A DNA stretch of 64,000 nucleotides from FACHB-1406 sp034189065 (GCA_034189065.1 JAXHVQ010000007.1:36977-100976); one strand, 5' to 3'. Numbered from the stretch's first letter, positions 53,051 to 61,749 are shown. Translations and numbers: made by a program. The notes: generated by a model from the letters alone, not told the origin.

Positions 53051-53833
53051 TTACACATCTTTCGTTTCTCCCATTATGGAGGTAATGGGATAGCGCCTGC
53101 GCAAGTCCAACGACTCAGCCAGAGAGGGTTCGCGCCGGTCGAGGGGCATAACGGTTTCGGCGGGAACGATGGCAACATTGAGTTCGCGGCGATGAGAGGG
53201 CAAACTCGGAGTTGCGCGAAGACTCGGTGGGAGTTGTCGGGGAACGCGGGAGCGCGCAGCGGGAAGAGACTTGGGGAGTGCGGAAGCGGAGGTTGCCGGG
53301 AGCGAGCGGGAACGAGGAACGGGGGAGGGGGACAAACGCGATCGCGGATTTGGAGTACGAGAGCGTGCCACTCGCCGCTGTCGGGAATTGCGAGGGGAGG
53401 AAGCTTTGGGGGAAGGGGTGCGAGCCGCTTTGACTTTAGTTTTGGGTTTAATTTTCCGTTTGGGTTGGGCGCGCGCGACGGATTTGCGAGGAGGTTTGGG
53501 CGACCAATCGGCGTACTTTAAATGATAGGCGATCGCGCCCCCACTAACTGTGCTCGCCAGCAACAATAGCGCCATTTTCCAAGTTTTCGCACTATATCGG
53601 GAGCGTTCGGGAGCGGATGTCCGAGGTTCTGCGGTTAAACCGGGCGCAGACGCATCGACTCCAGTGTCGGTAGGATCGTAACCCGGATCGAGCAATCCCA
53701 CTGCGGCCAACGCGCCGGTCAACAATACAAACAAACACATCAAACTCCAAATTTTGAGCGTGTGCTTGCCGACGAGTTGTTTAACCAGTTCGGAATAATA
53801 CTGTCGTTGATGGTGTTTGGATAAATTGAGCAT
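53051..53833 (-). CDS. Two-pass membrane protein with Arg/Ser/Pro-rich tail
   Basis: Protein of about 260 residues. Two hydrophobic helices, one near residues 24-46 (WSLMCLFVLLTGALAAVGLL) and one near 88-108 (MALLLLASTVSGGAIAYHL), are separated by a polar Thr/Ser/Glu loop. A strongly basic low-complexity tail of about 150 residues rich in RSR, SPSP and PRS runs to GETKDV. No domain recognised. The ATG at 53833 (MLNLSKHHQRQYY) is chosen over 53875. The basic tail could bind nucleic acid or cell-wall polymer; not determined. Confidence 0.6.
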   Translation of the reverse strand: MLNLSKHHQRQYYSELVKQLVGKHTLKIWSLMCLFVLLTGALAAVGLLDPGYDPTDTGVDASAPGLTAEPRTSAPERSRYSAKTWKMALLLLASTVSGGAIAYHLKYADWSPKPPRKSVARAQPKRKIKPKTKVKAARTPSPKASSPRNSRQRRVARSRTPNPRSRLSPSPVPRSRSLPATSASALPKSLPAARSRVPRQLPPSLRATPSLPSHRRELNVAIVPAETVMPLDRREPSLAESLDLRRRYPITSIMGETKDV

Positions 53834-54175
53834 TGAGGCCCTCAACCCTAAACCTGCACTTGGGAATTGTAGCATTCCTCTTGCTTTAAAGCTCGATTGT
53901 CGCTAATGTCCTTCACCAAACGCCTATAGGTCTGGGAAGGACAGTTGCTAGCGGCAAATAAGGTGGGTGGGGTGCAGGAGCACTCCGAGTGCTATAGCGC
54001 GCGCGAAATGCGATCGCGATCGCATTTCCACCCCCTTTTTGCTCACCTCCCCAACCGGCACGAGATCGCTTTCCAACCCCCGCTAAGATCGCACTGTGCC
54101 GGTGATGCAAAGCGACGACAACATCTCCCGCGCAAGCGATGATAAGAGCCATTGGGTAGAAGAGTTAGACCAGTT

Positions 54176-54514
54176 ATGTATATTGTTATTCGTCCTCAGC
54201 AAGATCTCGATCTTACAGGAGCAAACCTCCTCAAACAAAAGCTTTTAAATTTCGTGGAAACTCCTACAACCGACCAACCCTCCTACTGGGTTATCGACCT
54301 CGAGCAGGTCAACGGGATCGATCATTTTGGTTTATTTGTCCTCGTCGAACTGCGTCGCCTCGCTCGCCAGAAGAAGTGCCACCTGCGCCTGTGCAACTTA
54401 AAAAAACAAGTCCGGTCGATTTTTGAAATCGCCGAACTCGACCAAAAATTGAAGATTTGGGATAAGCAGCTTAACGAAACCGCGATCGCGAACTATCCCT
54501 TACTCCTGTGTTAG
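54176..54514 (+). CDS. STAS-domain protein (anti-sigma-factor antagonist type)
   Basis: A 112-residue single STAS domain: YIVIRPQQDLDLTGANLLKQKLLNFV, VIDLEQVNGIDHFGLFVLVELRRLA, then CHLRLCNLKKQVRSIFEIAELDQKLKIW. Such domains bind anti-sigma kinases (RsbW/SpoIIAB type) or act in other partner-switching systems. The site that carries the phosphorylatable Ser in classic antagonists (usually D-S-S-G) reads IDHFGL here, so normal serine phosphorylation is not possible. The ATG at 54176 is preferred to the GTG/ATG upstream since the fold begins directly. Monocistronic. Confidence 0.8.
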   Translation: MYIVIRPQQDLDLTGANLLKQKLLNFVETPTTDQPSYWVIDLEQVNGIDHFGLFVLVELRRLARQKKCHLRLCNLKKQVRSIFEIAELDQKLKIWDKQLNETAIANYPLLLC

Positions 54515-54589
54515 AATACGGTTTCTGATAATCTTGTGGAATTAATATGGGGGCAATCTTTAACCAGATTGTCCCTTTCTTCTTTTCTC

Positions 54590-55315
54590 TTAGGAGAGCG
54601 ACTCGGCGCGCTTGCGTTTGAGAGCAACTCCCAAGCCACCTACCGCCAAAAGACCTAGCACAGAAGCTGGTTCGGGAATGTCTACTTGAGTGTAGGACTG
54701 ACGGAAAATCGAGAAACTTGCTGTATTTCCTCCCACTCCGTCCAAGTCCAGCTCTTTTTCAACTCTAATCTTTTTGAGTTGCAGCTCGCTGATATCTTCC
54801 ATATCGAACAGCGTGCTGGGAATATTGTCTGTATTGACTTCGAGTTGGGCTACCTCAACATCGTTCGGGTCGAAGACTTTTTCGGTAATCCCTGCGAAGG
54901 GACCTTGGGGATTCGCGGATAGGGCAACTTCCTTAAAGCGGGCATTGGGCTTTAAGATTTCCACTGTGTGCGAGAGCAAAGCATTGGTCTGTTCGCCCGG
55001 TTCCGCCAAAAATAAACCGGTGAAAGCAATGGAGAAAACGCCTTCCGAAATCTCTCCAAAAACTGAAATTTCTTCGGGAGCAGGAGCATTCCCTCCCAGG
55101 ATGCTGTAGTCGAAGTCGCTGAATTTTTTGTCGCCCACCACTAAGAAGTTGTCGTCTTCTAAGAGTTCGGAGAGCGTGCAAACTGAAGTTGCCGTACAGC
55201 TTAATTGTGCGGCTTCAGCTTGGGGTGTCGCTGCTATCCCCAGACCCGCTAGGAGAACTACGGCAGTAGCGCCAGAGGTAAGGGTTTGAGTTAGCGTACA
55301 GTGCAGGTGTGTCAT
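54590..55315 (-). CDS. PEP-CTERM exported protein (paralogue 1)
   Basis: A 241-residue protein with a Sec signal (LTSGATAVVLLAGLGIAATPQAEA, cut after AEA) and a beta-rich middle with a conserved Cys pair near the mature N-terminus (LSCTATSVCTL). The C-terminal sorting signal is VDIPEPASVLGLLAVGGLGVALKRKR: PEP motif, hydrophobic helix, basic end. PEP-CTERM tails are cut by exosortase-type enzymes and link proteins to the envelope or exopolysaccharide; no exosortase is in the window. It is the downstream member of a tandem duplication with 55839-56558. Confidence 0.85.
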   Translation of the reverse strand: MTHLHCTLTQTLTSGATAVVLLAGLGIAATPQAEAAQLSCTATSVCTLSELLEDDNFLVVGDKKFSDFDYSILGGNAPAPEEISVFGEISEGVFSIAFTGLFLAEPGEQTNALLSHTVEILKPNARFKEVALSANPQGPFAGITEKVFDPNDVEVAQLEVNTDNIPSTLFDMEDISELQLKKIRVEKELDLDGVGGNTASFSIFRQSYTQVDIPEPASVLGLLAVGGLGVALKRKRAESLS

Positions 55316-55349
55316 TCAGATGCCCTCGGTACCTTTGGTTAAGTGTTGT

Positions 55350-55386
55350 CTGTAGATATCATATCTGTTGTGAAATTTTTGGGTAG
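55350..55386 (-). promoter_or_regulatory. Conserved promoter block upstream of PEP-CTERM gene 1
   Basis: A 37-bp block from CTGTAG to GGGTAG, matching the block at 56591-56627 at most positions. On the coding (minus) strand it contains TATGAT, a likely -10 box, about 40 bp before the ATG. Confidence 0.5.
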
Positions 55387-55623
55387 GCGGCGGACATTAA
55401 ATTCATCAAATCTTTATACTCAAGCTGTTTTTTTTAAAAAAATGGCAAAGTTGAGGGAGTCGCGCCCGCGACCGCGCTCTTCATTTCAGTGTATATAGCT
55501 ATATTTATCTTGCTTTTTGACACAGTTACTTCAATTCCAAAAAGATACTTCCTGCATTTGACGCAAATCTTCCTCAAATATCGAAAGATATGCCTCGCGA
55601 TATCCGTGTAGTTTCTGGTGTAA

Positions 55624-55667
55624 AAGAATAAAAACTATAGACTGTCACTCCTTCAGACAGCCTATAG
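55624..55667 (-). terminator. Terminator downstream of PEP-CTERM gene 2
   Basis: Stem CTATAG-CTGTC with GACAG-CTATAG (one mismatch), nine-base loop. On the minus strand it is followed by TTTTTATTCTTTT. It lies about 170 bp after the stop of the gene at 55839. The rest of the spacer 55387-55838 shows no gene. Confidence 0.65.
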
Positions 55668-55838
55668 TCGTGCTATGGATTTAAAGGTTACCCGCGATCG
55701 CACCAGCTAAGCTGATTCTTCACTATTGGCGAAACAGAGGTCTAAGATGATAGCTTGGTTCTCGCTCATCACCTAGATGGACACAGCTCGTGCAGACCAT
55801 GTTTACAAAGTATTAGCGATCGCGTTGCGTCCAACAGC

Positions 55839-56558
55839 TTAGTTAGCTTGCTTGCGCTTGAGAACTAATCCCAAACCGCCAACCGCGAGAAGACCTAACA
55901 TCGAAGCAGGTTCGGGAACATCTTGAGTGTAAGACTGACGGAAGATCGAAATTGAGGCGCTGCCACCCGAGCCAAACAACTCGATATCTTTTTCTGCTCG
56001 GACGCTGGTCAGCTTCAGATCGCTAACATCGACGATATCGAAAAGCGAACTTGGAGGATTGTCCGTATCCACATCGAGCTGAGCGATGGGAACGGGGAAA
56101 GGATTGTTCGTATCAAAAACGGTTTCCGTAATGCCAGCGAAGGGTCCTTGACCGTTGAAGGAGAGATCGAATTCCTTGAAGAAAGTATTTGGCTTCAGGA
56201 TCGTCGTCGTGTGGGACAAGAATGCCTCAGCTCGTTCGCCCTCCTCCGCGAGGAATAAACCGTTGAAGACGATGTTGATAACCTTACCTATTTTCTCGCC
56301 GAAAACTTCGATGTTATCAGCAGTGGGGACGTTGCCTTCAGTCGGGATGTAGAGGAAATCTGCGAATTGCTTGTCACCCGTCACAAAGAAGTTATCGGTT
56401 CCCACAAAGTCGGAAAGCATACAAGGCGCGCTTGCAGTGCAGGTGAGCTGTGCAGCTTCAGCTTGGGGTGCAGCCGTCATGCCTACGCCAGCAAGGATAG
56501 CCATAGCTGTAGCGCCGGAAGTAAAAGTTTTGGTTAGCGTATTGTTGAGGTGTGTCAT
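55839..56558 (-). CDS. PEP-CTERM exported protein (paralogue 2)
   Basis: A 239-residue paralogue of the gene at 54590: the same signal (LTKTFTSGATAMAILAGVGMTAAPQAEA), the same Cys pair (LTCTASAPCML), FLSHTTTILKPNTFFKEFDLSFNGQGPFAGITE, and a PEP-CTERM tail QDVPEPASMLGLLAVGGLGLVLKRKQ. The two share about half of their residues as well as their upstream promoter blocks, so the whole transcription unit was duplicated. Function unknown; surface or matrix location inferred from the sorting tail. Confidence 0.85.
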   Translation of the reverse strand: MTHLNNTLTKTFTSGATAMAILAGVGMTAAPQAEAAQLTCTASAPCMLSDFVGTDNFFVTGDKQFADFLYIPTEGNVPTADNIEVFGEKIGKVINIVFNGLFLAEEGERAEAFLSHTTTILKPNTFFKEFDLSFNGQGPFAGITETVFDTNNPFPVPIAQLDVDTDNPPSSLFDIVDVSDLKLTSVRAEKDIELFGSGGSASISIFRQSYTQDVPEPASMLGLLAVGGLGLVLKRKQAN

Positions 56559-56590
56559 AGAAGTACCCTAATGCTCGTTTAATTTATGTC

Positions 56591-56627
56591 CTGTAGTTAT
56601 CATATGTATTGTGAAAAATTTGGGTAG
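56591..56627 (-). promoter_or_regulatory. Conserved promoter block upstream of PEP-CTERM gene 2
   Basis: Counterpart of 55350-55386 (CTGTAGTTATCATATG.. to GGGTAG), about 35 bp before the ATG. Homology to copy 1 continues about 80 bp further upstream (AAATGATGAAGTTGAG compared with AAATGGCAAAGTTGAG). Confidence 0.5.
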
Positions 56628-56846
56628 AGTCCGGTAGTCGAGTTTACACAATCTTTAAATAAGGTCGAGCTTATTTAAAGAAATGATGAAGTTGAGCGGT
56701 TCCTCGAGGAGCGATCGCGCGACAGCTTTTGGAGCTTCAGAGCGCACCCTGTCTCGTTTTTATCCCCCTATCGGCGCTTGCCAAAAGCACTTAAGCAGTT
56801 CCCTCACCTTTAAATAGTGTAAATGAGCGATGGATGACCTAATGGA

Positions 56847-56955
56847 ATATGAAATCCTTGAATGGTTGCTATAAATGATTGACACTCCTTGATGGGGAGA
56901 TGGGGAGATGGGGAGATGGGGAGATGGGGGAAATATCTGTAGCATTTTTTGAGGG
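56847..56955. repeat. Dispersed element with GGGGAGAT core, copy B
   Basis: Reverse orientation of 12273-12389: ATATGAAATCCTTGAATG, then AAATGATTGA, tandem GGGGAGAT units, then GTAGCATTTTTTGAGGG. It directly abuts the ATG of the epimerase gene. Confidence 0.6.
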
Positions 56956-57936
56956 ATGTCAAATAAGATGCTGAAAACGGTTTTAGTGACGGGAGCGACG
57001 GGATTTATCGCCAGCCATCTCCTTCCGGTTCTCCACGAACAAGGCTGGCGCGTCATTGCAGCATTGCGCCGTCCTTTTCCTTCGCCGCCTCCCATTCCCT
57101 GGGTGGAGGTTGTAGTGGGCGAAATTGATGGGGAGACGAGTTGGCAGAAGGCGCTGGAAGGCGTTGATGCCGTCGTCCACTTGGCGGCGCGCGCTCACAT
57201 TCTCCGAGACGAGGACGAGGCAGCGGAGTCGGAGGCTGAGTTTATGCGGGTTAATCGGGAAGGGACGGCGAATTTAGTTCGGTGCGCGATCGCGGCCGGT
57301 GTCGGACATTTCGTCTTCGTCAGTTCTATCGGTGCAATGGCAACGCTGTCTTCCCAACGACTGACTGAAGCGTCTCCTTGTCGTCCCGATACACCCTATG
57401 GACGCAGCAAACTTCAGGCAGAGCAAGTGCTGAGGCGTTTGGCACAGGGAAGTGGTATGACTTGGACGATTTTACGTCCGACGTTGGTCTACGGTGCGGG
57501 AAATCCCGGTAATATGGAGCAGTTGATAGCCTGGGTTCGGAGTGGTTTGCCGCTGCCGTTGGCTGGGGTTGACAACTGCCGCAGCTTTGTGTATGCGGGG
57601 AATGTGGCAGATGCGATCGCGCGCTGCTTGACTCATCCCCAAGCGGCGAATCAAACCTTTCTTCTCAGCGACGGACAGGATATTTCGACTCCCCAACTGA
57701 TCCGCCTTCTGGCAAAGGGAGCAAACGTCCCTTGTCGCCTCGTTTCCGTCCCTCCCAAGGCGCTGCGCTGGCTGGGGAAGGGGGGGGATTTATTGGAGCG
57801 CGCGATCGGGCGTTCTGTTCCTCTTAATACGGCGAGATGCGATCGCCTTTTGGGTTCCCTTACTGTCGATAGCAGCCGTATCCGTACTGTTCTCCACTGG
57901 CAGCCGCCTTTCTCCCTTGAGGAAGGATTAACTTAA
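56956..57936 (+). CDS. NAD(P)-dependent sugar epimerase/dehydratase
   Basis: A 326-residue short-chain dehydrogenase of the extended (epimerase) type. It has the Rossmann glycine motif VTGATGFIASHL, an HLAARAH block, catalytic Ser in FVSSIGAMA, and the active-site Tyr and Lys in TPYGRSKLQAE (YxxxK). A substrate-binding C-terminal part has SFVYAGNVADAIARCL. It resembles WbpV/UDP-galactose-4-epimerase-like enzymes of polysaccharide synthesis. The substrate, a nucleotide sugar, is inferred. The start is the ATG at 56956; ATG 56968 is possible. A dispersed repeat ends at the start codon. Confidence 0.8.
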   Translation: MSNKMLKTVLVTGATGFIASHLLPVLHEQGWRVIAALRRPFPSPPPIPWVEVVVGEIDGETSWQKALEGVDAVVHLAARAHILRDEDEAAESEAEFMRVNREGTANLVRCAIAAGVGHFVFVSSIGAMATLSSQRLTEASPCRPDTPYGRSKLQAEQVLRRLAQGSGMTWTILRPTLVYGAGNPGNMEQLIAWVRSGLPLPLAGVDNCRSFVYAGNVADAIARCLTHPQAANQTFLLSDGQDISTPQLIRLLAKGANVPCRLVSVPPKALRWLGKGGDLLERAIGRSVPLNTARCDRLLGSLTVDSSRIRTVLHWQPPFSLEEGLT

Positions 57937-58019
57937 ATATCAAGCAAACCTTCTATTCCCAATTCCCAATTCCCAATTCCCAATTTAGATACGTCTTAGC
58001 TTACGAAGCTTGAAAACAC

Positions 58020-58661
58020 TTAATGTTTTACTTTTTTCAAGATAAATTGACCGCGTTGGAGCTTAACTAATTCAACAGCTTCTTTTTTCGCAAATTCATC
58101 CACTGCTTTTTTTACCCCTCCTTGCCACCATCCTCCGGTTGTGTAATCGTCTCCTGTAATATATCCCCCTAATTTAGTTTTTTGGAAGCCGAGTTCGAGG
58201 TCTTGTTTAACAAACTCATAAAGATGATTGCCATCGATGTAAACCCAATCTAACGATTCATTGTCGAACTTTTGAAGCATTTCATTGGAATAGCCTCGAT
58301 GGATAACAATTTGACCAGAATCAATTTCCGTCTCAAACTTAGCACGGACTGCTTCATGTCGAGCGTCCATATCTGATTGTCCGCCTGTGACTTTTCCCCC
58401 ATACCAGGCATCCTTATAAGTATTCGCTTCCTCATGTTTCCAAGGGTCGATTAAATGTAACTTTTGGGGATTGACAATGCGTAAAATTTGCTTTGAAAAA
58501 CCTCCTTTATGAACCCCGATTTCTGCACCAACTGAGTTTTTCGGGAGCATTTCTAACAAAAATCGACGAGAATGGGGCTCCTGGGGACGCATTAAGCCCA
58601 TCGAGCGTGCAAGCGCCTTTACTCCCGGTATGGATTTAAGTAAACTTTTGATGGTTAGCAT
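58020..58661 (-). CDS. Class I SAM-dependent methyltransferase (family 24 type)
   Basis: A 213-residue protein. The SAM-binding motif reads GAEIGVHKGGFSKQIL (a variant of E-x-G-x-x-G-x-S/T) with IDPWKHE at the end of strand 2, WVYIDGNHLYEFVKQDL (motif of the family 24 methyltransferases) and GGYITGDDYTTGGWWQG. Members near glycan genes methylate sugars or small compounds; the substrate here is unknown. It faces the epimerase gene convergently. The start ATG at 58661 (MLTIKSLLKSIPG) is reasonable but no ribosome binding site is obvious. Confidence 0.75.
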   Translation of the reverse strand: MLTIKSLLKSIPGVKALARSMGLMRPQEPHSRRFLLEMLPKNSVGAEIGVHKGGFSKQILRIVNPQKLHLIDPWKHEEANTYKDAWYGGKVTGGQSDMDARHEAVRAKFETEIDSGQIVIHRGYSNEMLQKFDNESLDWVYIDGNHLYEFVKQDLELGFQKTKLGGYITGDDYTTGGWWQGGVKKAVDEFAKKEAVELVKLQRGQFILKKVKH

Positions 58662-58748
58662 TATTTTCCTCTAGCTGTTTTCTAAAAAATGAGACCCTAT
58701 TAAAGGTTGCTAGTATAGGATCCGAAAGCGAGCTTTAGCGTATCCTCG

Positions 58749-58900
58749 TTACAAAACTTGATTGACCGAGCCGGTTAGGGAATCAAAATTTTCCGTTCGC
58801 TTGTTACCCCCTTCGGTGAAAGCCACAAAACCAACATAACCCTCGTCTAAGCCAATGACAAGATTTTCGGTAAAATCGAGATCGCGCTGGACGAACGTGC
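58749..58900 (-). pseudogene. Possible C-terminal gene remnant
   Basis: An open minus-strand frame without a start codon reads QRDLDFTENLVIGLDEGYVG, then FVAFTEGG and a SLTGSVNQVL end with stop at 58749-58751. Composition is protein-like but nothing is recognised. It fills most of the spacer before the acidic-repeat gene. Confidence 0.25.
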
Positions 58901-58910
58901 AGGAAATACG

Positions 58911-59936
58911 ATGAAACCTCTTGACTTCCTCAGAAATTTGCCCGCCCCAGTACGAATTGTTGTCATTCGTCCTTGGTTTTACTTAGCTGTCGCGCTCCAC
59001 GCGATCGCGCTGGCGCTTCCCACTGACTGGCAATGGGATTTTAAAGTCGAGGAACTTCCTGTGCCGGATGCCGTTAAAGTAACTCGCTTGCCTCCTTCCC
59101 CAGACTCGCCGGAACCCCCTTCTGAGAAGTCGTTACCTTCGCCGTCGCGCAACACAAAAATTCGAGACCGTTTTGAAGAACCCATTAGGGAAAACCCGCC
59201 GCGCACCGCTTCGCGGATGCCGCAGGAAGCGCGTTTGTTTCGTTCTACATCTCCTCGTCAGCGCGCGATCGCCTCATCTCAAACCCGAAAATTTCCTTCA
59301 CCAAATCCCTCTCCGCTTCCGGGTGAAGGTGAAGGGGAGGAACTTGGCGAGGGAGAGGAACTCGAAAAAGAGGATATCGAAGAAGAGGGAGAGGATATCG
59401 AAGAAGAGGAAGAGGATATCGAAGAAGAGGGAGAGGATATCGAAGAAGAGGAAGAGGATATCGAAGAAGAGGGAGAGGATATCGAAGAAGAGGGAGAGGA
59501 TATTGAAGAAGAGGGAGAGGTGCCAAATGTAGTGACCCCAGAGTATTTCTTTTCAGCCATTATCGCTCAAGTTAAAAATACATGGAATCCCGAGCAAAAT
59601 AAAGGTTTGATGTATAGCTTTGAGAAAGATTTATTGGAGCAACCCGATAAATTTACCGATGGAAGCAAAAAATTTCATTTTGAACACATGACTGTAACTC
59701 CGAGTGAAGGCTCTCCTCCTTCCTCCGCTGAGCTTGAAAACTTTTTGGAAAGCCAGTTCACGAGCGAGAGTTTGAGCGAGATTTTGAGCAATAGTTTTGA
59801 TTGGACTGAAGAGGGATCGTACGGAGGTGGAACAATTTATAAAGTCGCTCAAGATTCATTTGTACGATATATTATCCTCGCCCCCGCACAGGAGGAGAGA
59901 ATAGCATTAATTTGGAGCGAGCAAGATCCCCGTTGA
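58911..59936 (+). CDS. Membrane-anchored protein with acidic heptad repeats (TonB-like layout)
   Basis: A 341-residue protein. One N-terminal hydrophobic helix (about residues 23-40, FYLAVALHAIALALP) is followed by a Pro/Ser-rich stretch and then seven EDIEEEG/EDIEEEE heptads (residues about 154-202). The C-terminal globular domain of about 130 residues starts VTPEYFFSAIIAQVKNTWN. The layout (short cytoplasmic end, one helix, long extended region, small C-terminal domain) recalls TonB-like proteins, but no TonB signature is certain. The helix could also be an uncleaved signal. Function unknown. Confidence 0.6.
   Translation: MKPLDFLRNLPAPVRIVVIRPWFYLAVALHAIALALPTDWQWDFKVEELPVPDAVKVTRLPPSPDSPEPPSEKSLPSPSRNTKIRDRFEEPIRENPPRTASRMPQEARLFRSTSPRQRAIASSQTRKFPSPNPSPLPGEGEGEELGEGEELEKEDIEEEGEDIEEEEEDIEEEGEDIEEEEEDIEEEGEDIEEEGEDIEEEGEVPNVVTPEYFFSAIIAQVKNTWNPEQNKGLMYSFEKDLLEQPDKFTDGSKKFHFEHMTVTPSEGSPPSSAELENFLESQFTSESLSEILSNSFDWTEEGSYGGGTIYKVAQDSFVRYIILAPAQEERIALIWSEQDPR
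59370..59516 (+). repeat. Seven 21-bp tandem repeats in the acidic-repeat gene
   Basis: Units begin GAGGATATCGAAGAAGAG and encode EDIEEE plus Gly or Glu. Near-identity of the units at the DNA level points to recent repeat-number change. Confidence 0.85.
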
Positions 59937-59963
59937 GCAATAGAAATTACGTAGAAATATAAG

Positions 59964-59989
59964 TAGGGACGTTTTATAAAACGTCCCTA
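59964..59989. repeat. 26-bp palindrome of the GGGACGTT family, TTATAA centre
   Basis: TAGGGACGTT, TTATAA, AACGTCCCTA: same arms as 16831-16858 but a different, still self-complementary centre. A partial second arm (AAAACGTCCCTAT) follows directly. It lies 28 bp after the acidic-repeat gene. Confidence 0.75.
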
Positions 59990-60021
59990 TAAAATAAAAC
60001 GTCCCTATAAAAACGCCATAT

Positions 60022-61749
60022 TTAATACTTTCGCTCCTGGGGTTCAAAACGGTTAATCACAACCGGCATATACTCAATATCGATCCCCGCAGGCGAATAA
60101 TAGGTTAACGTATGTCTGAGAAATCGTTGGTCGTCGCGGCTGGTAAAATCTTCCCGCGAATGGGCCCCCCGACTTTCTTGACGGTTCAATGCAGAGGTCA
60201 AAATCATCTCGCCCACCAGCGTCAAACTCTGCAATTCCAACGCTTCAATCAGTTCCGTATTCCAACAAGTATCCTTGTCATCGAGATAGATTTGAGAGTA
60301 TTGTTGCCCGAGGGCGCGTAACTGTTTCAGCCCCTCTTCCATTGTCGCTTCGCTGCGAAAAACGCCGCAGTGTTCGGTCATGCAGTCTTGAAATTGTTGG
60401 CGCAGTTGGTCGATGCGTAGGGTTCCGGGCTGCTCGAGCAGGCTATAGATGCGTTCGGAAGCGGCAGTGAGGTAAGATTGGGCATCGAAGTTGGGCAATT
60501 TGCGGTTTTGGACGTACTGCGCGATCGCGCGCCCGGTTCTCCGACCGTACACTACGCATTCTAACAACGAATTACTCCCCAAACGATTTGCCCCGTGAAC
60601 CGAGACGCAAGCGCTTTCCCCGGCTGCAAAAAACCCTTCAACCAAACCCTCGCCACTTCGACGCACTCGTCCATCGGTATTGACGGGGATGCCTCCCATC
60701 GAATAATGGACGGTGGGACGAACGGGCATAGGTTCCTCTGCCGCATCAATTCCCAAATGGCGATGGGCTTCTTCCCAGGCAAAGGGAATGCGTTCCATAA
60801 TTTTCTCGCGTCCCAAGTGGCGCAAGTCGAGGTGAACGAACGGCCCCCCCGGGCTGCCATCGCGGTGGATGCCGCGTCCGGCGCGAATTTCGAGGGTAAT
60901 GGCGCGCGAGGTGATGTCGCGAGGGGCGAGTTCCATGCGACTGGGGGCATAATCTTCCATAAAGCGCTTGCCGTCGCTGTTGCGCAAATAGGCCCCTTCG
61001 CCGCGCACCGCTTCGGAGATGAGTACGCCGACGGGGTAGAGTCCGGTGGGGTGGAATTGCACGAATTCCATGTCTTCGAGGGGCAAACCTGCCGTTGCGC
61101 ACAAGGCTAAGCCGTCGCCGGTGGAAGCGAAGTCGTTGGAGGTGGTGTTGTAAACTCTGCCGTAGCCGCCGGTGGCGAACATGACGGCTTTGGCGCGGAC
61201 GACTTGGAGGGTTCTATCGAGAAGGCGCATCATAACGATGCCTTTGGCGGTGTTGTCTTCGAGAACCAGTTGCAAGACGTACCATTCTTCGTAAAGGCGA
61301 ACGCCGCTGCGTCGGAGGTTGTTGACCAGTTCGTGGAGGATGGCGTGTCCGGTTTTGTCGGCGGCGTAGCAGGTGCGGTTGTGGGAGTGTCCCCCAAAGG
61401 CGCGCTGGGCGATGCGTCCGTCGGGACGGCGCGAGAAGAGTACGCCCAGGTGTTCGAGGTCGATGATGACTTCGGCGGCTTCTTTGGCGAGGAATTCGAC
61501 GGCATCTTGGTCGGCGAGGTAGTCGGATCCTTTGACGGTATCGAAGGCGTGGGCTTCCCAGCTATCTTGGGGGTCGGCGTTTTTGAGGGTTCCGGCAATG
61601 CCCCCTTGGGCGGCGACGGAGTGGGACCGAATGGGGTGGGTTTTGGCGACGATGGCGATGTCGAGGCTGGGGTCGGTGCGTTTGATTTCAAGGGCGGCGC
61701 GGCATCCGGCTAAACCGCCGCCTACGATGATAACGTCGTGTTCTAGCAT
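60022..61749 (-). CDS. sdhA: Succinate dehydrogenase / fumarate reductase flavoprotein subunit
   Basis: A 575-residue flavoprotein oxidising succinate to fumarate, the FAD subunit of respiratory complex II. It has the FAD-binding glycine motif VGGGLAGCRAALE, the FAD-linking His and neighbourhood in RSHSVAAQGGI, FGGHSHNRTCYA, and the active-site Arg/His region EDMEFVQFHPTGL and GRGIHRDGSPGG. A second block FFAAGESACVSVHGANRLGSNSLLE is present, and the C-terminal domain is helical. The sequence is of the quinol:fumarate-like type used by cyanobacteria. The iron-sulphur subunit gene is not adjacent, as often in cyanobacteria. The start ATG at 61749 directly gives the conserved EHDVIIVGGG. Confidence 0.92.
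   Translation of the reverse strand: MLEHDVIIVGGGLAGCRAALEIKRTDPSLDIAIVAKTHPIRSHSVAAQGGIAGTLKNADPQDSWEAHAFDTVKGSDYLADQDAVEFLAKEAAEVIIDLEHLGVLFSRRPDGRIAQRAFGGHSHNRTCYAADKTGHAILHELVNNLRRSGVRLYEEWYVLQLVLEDNTAKGIVMMRLLDRTLQVVRAKAVMFATGGYGRVYNTTSNDFASTGDGLALCATAGLPLEDMEFVQFHPTGLYPVGVLISEAVRGEGAYLRNSDGKRFMEDYAPSRMELAPRDITSRAITLEIRAGRGIHRDGSPGGPFVHLDLRHLGREKIMERIPFAWEEAHRHLGIDAAEEPMPVRPTVHYSMGGIPVNTDGRVRRSGEGLVEGFFAAGESACVSVHGANRLGSNSLLECVVYGRRTGRAIAQYVQNRKLPNFDAQSYLTAASERIYSLLEQPGTLRIDQLRQQFQDCMTEHCGVFRSEATMEEGLKQLRALGQQYSQIYLDDKDTCWNTELIEALELQSLTLVGEMILTSALNRQESRGAHSREDFTSRDDQRFLRHTLTYYSPAGIDIEYMPVVINRFEPQERKY

Noticed and set aside
59245..59560. Repetitive minus-strand frames (LPLLRYP and SSSISSP repeats)
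   Set aside because: They are reverse readings of the 21-bp acidic repeats of the plus-strand gene.
61204..61713. 169-codon Gly/Val-rich frame opposite sdhA
   Set aside because: Shadow of the strongly biased sdhA codons; no ribosome binding site and low-complexity composition.
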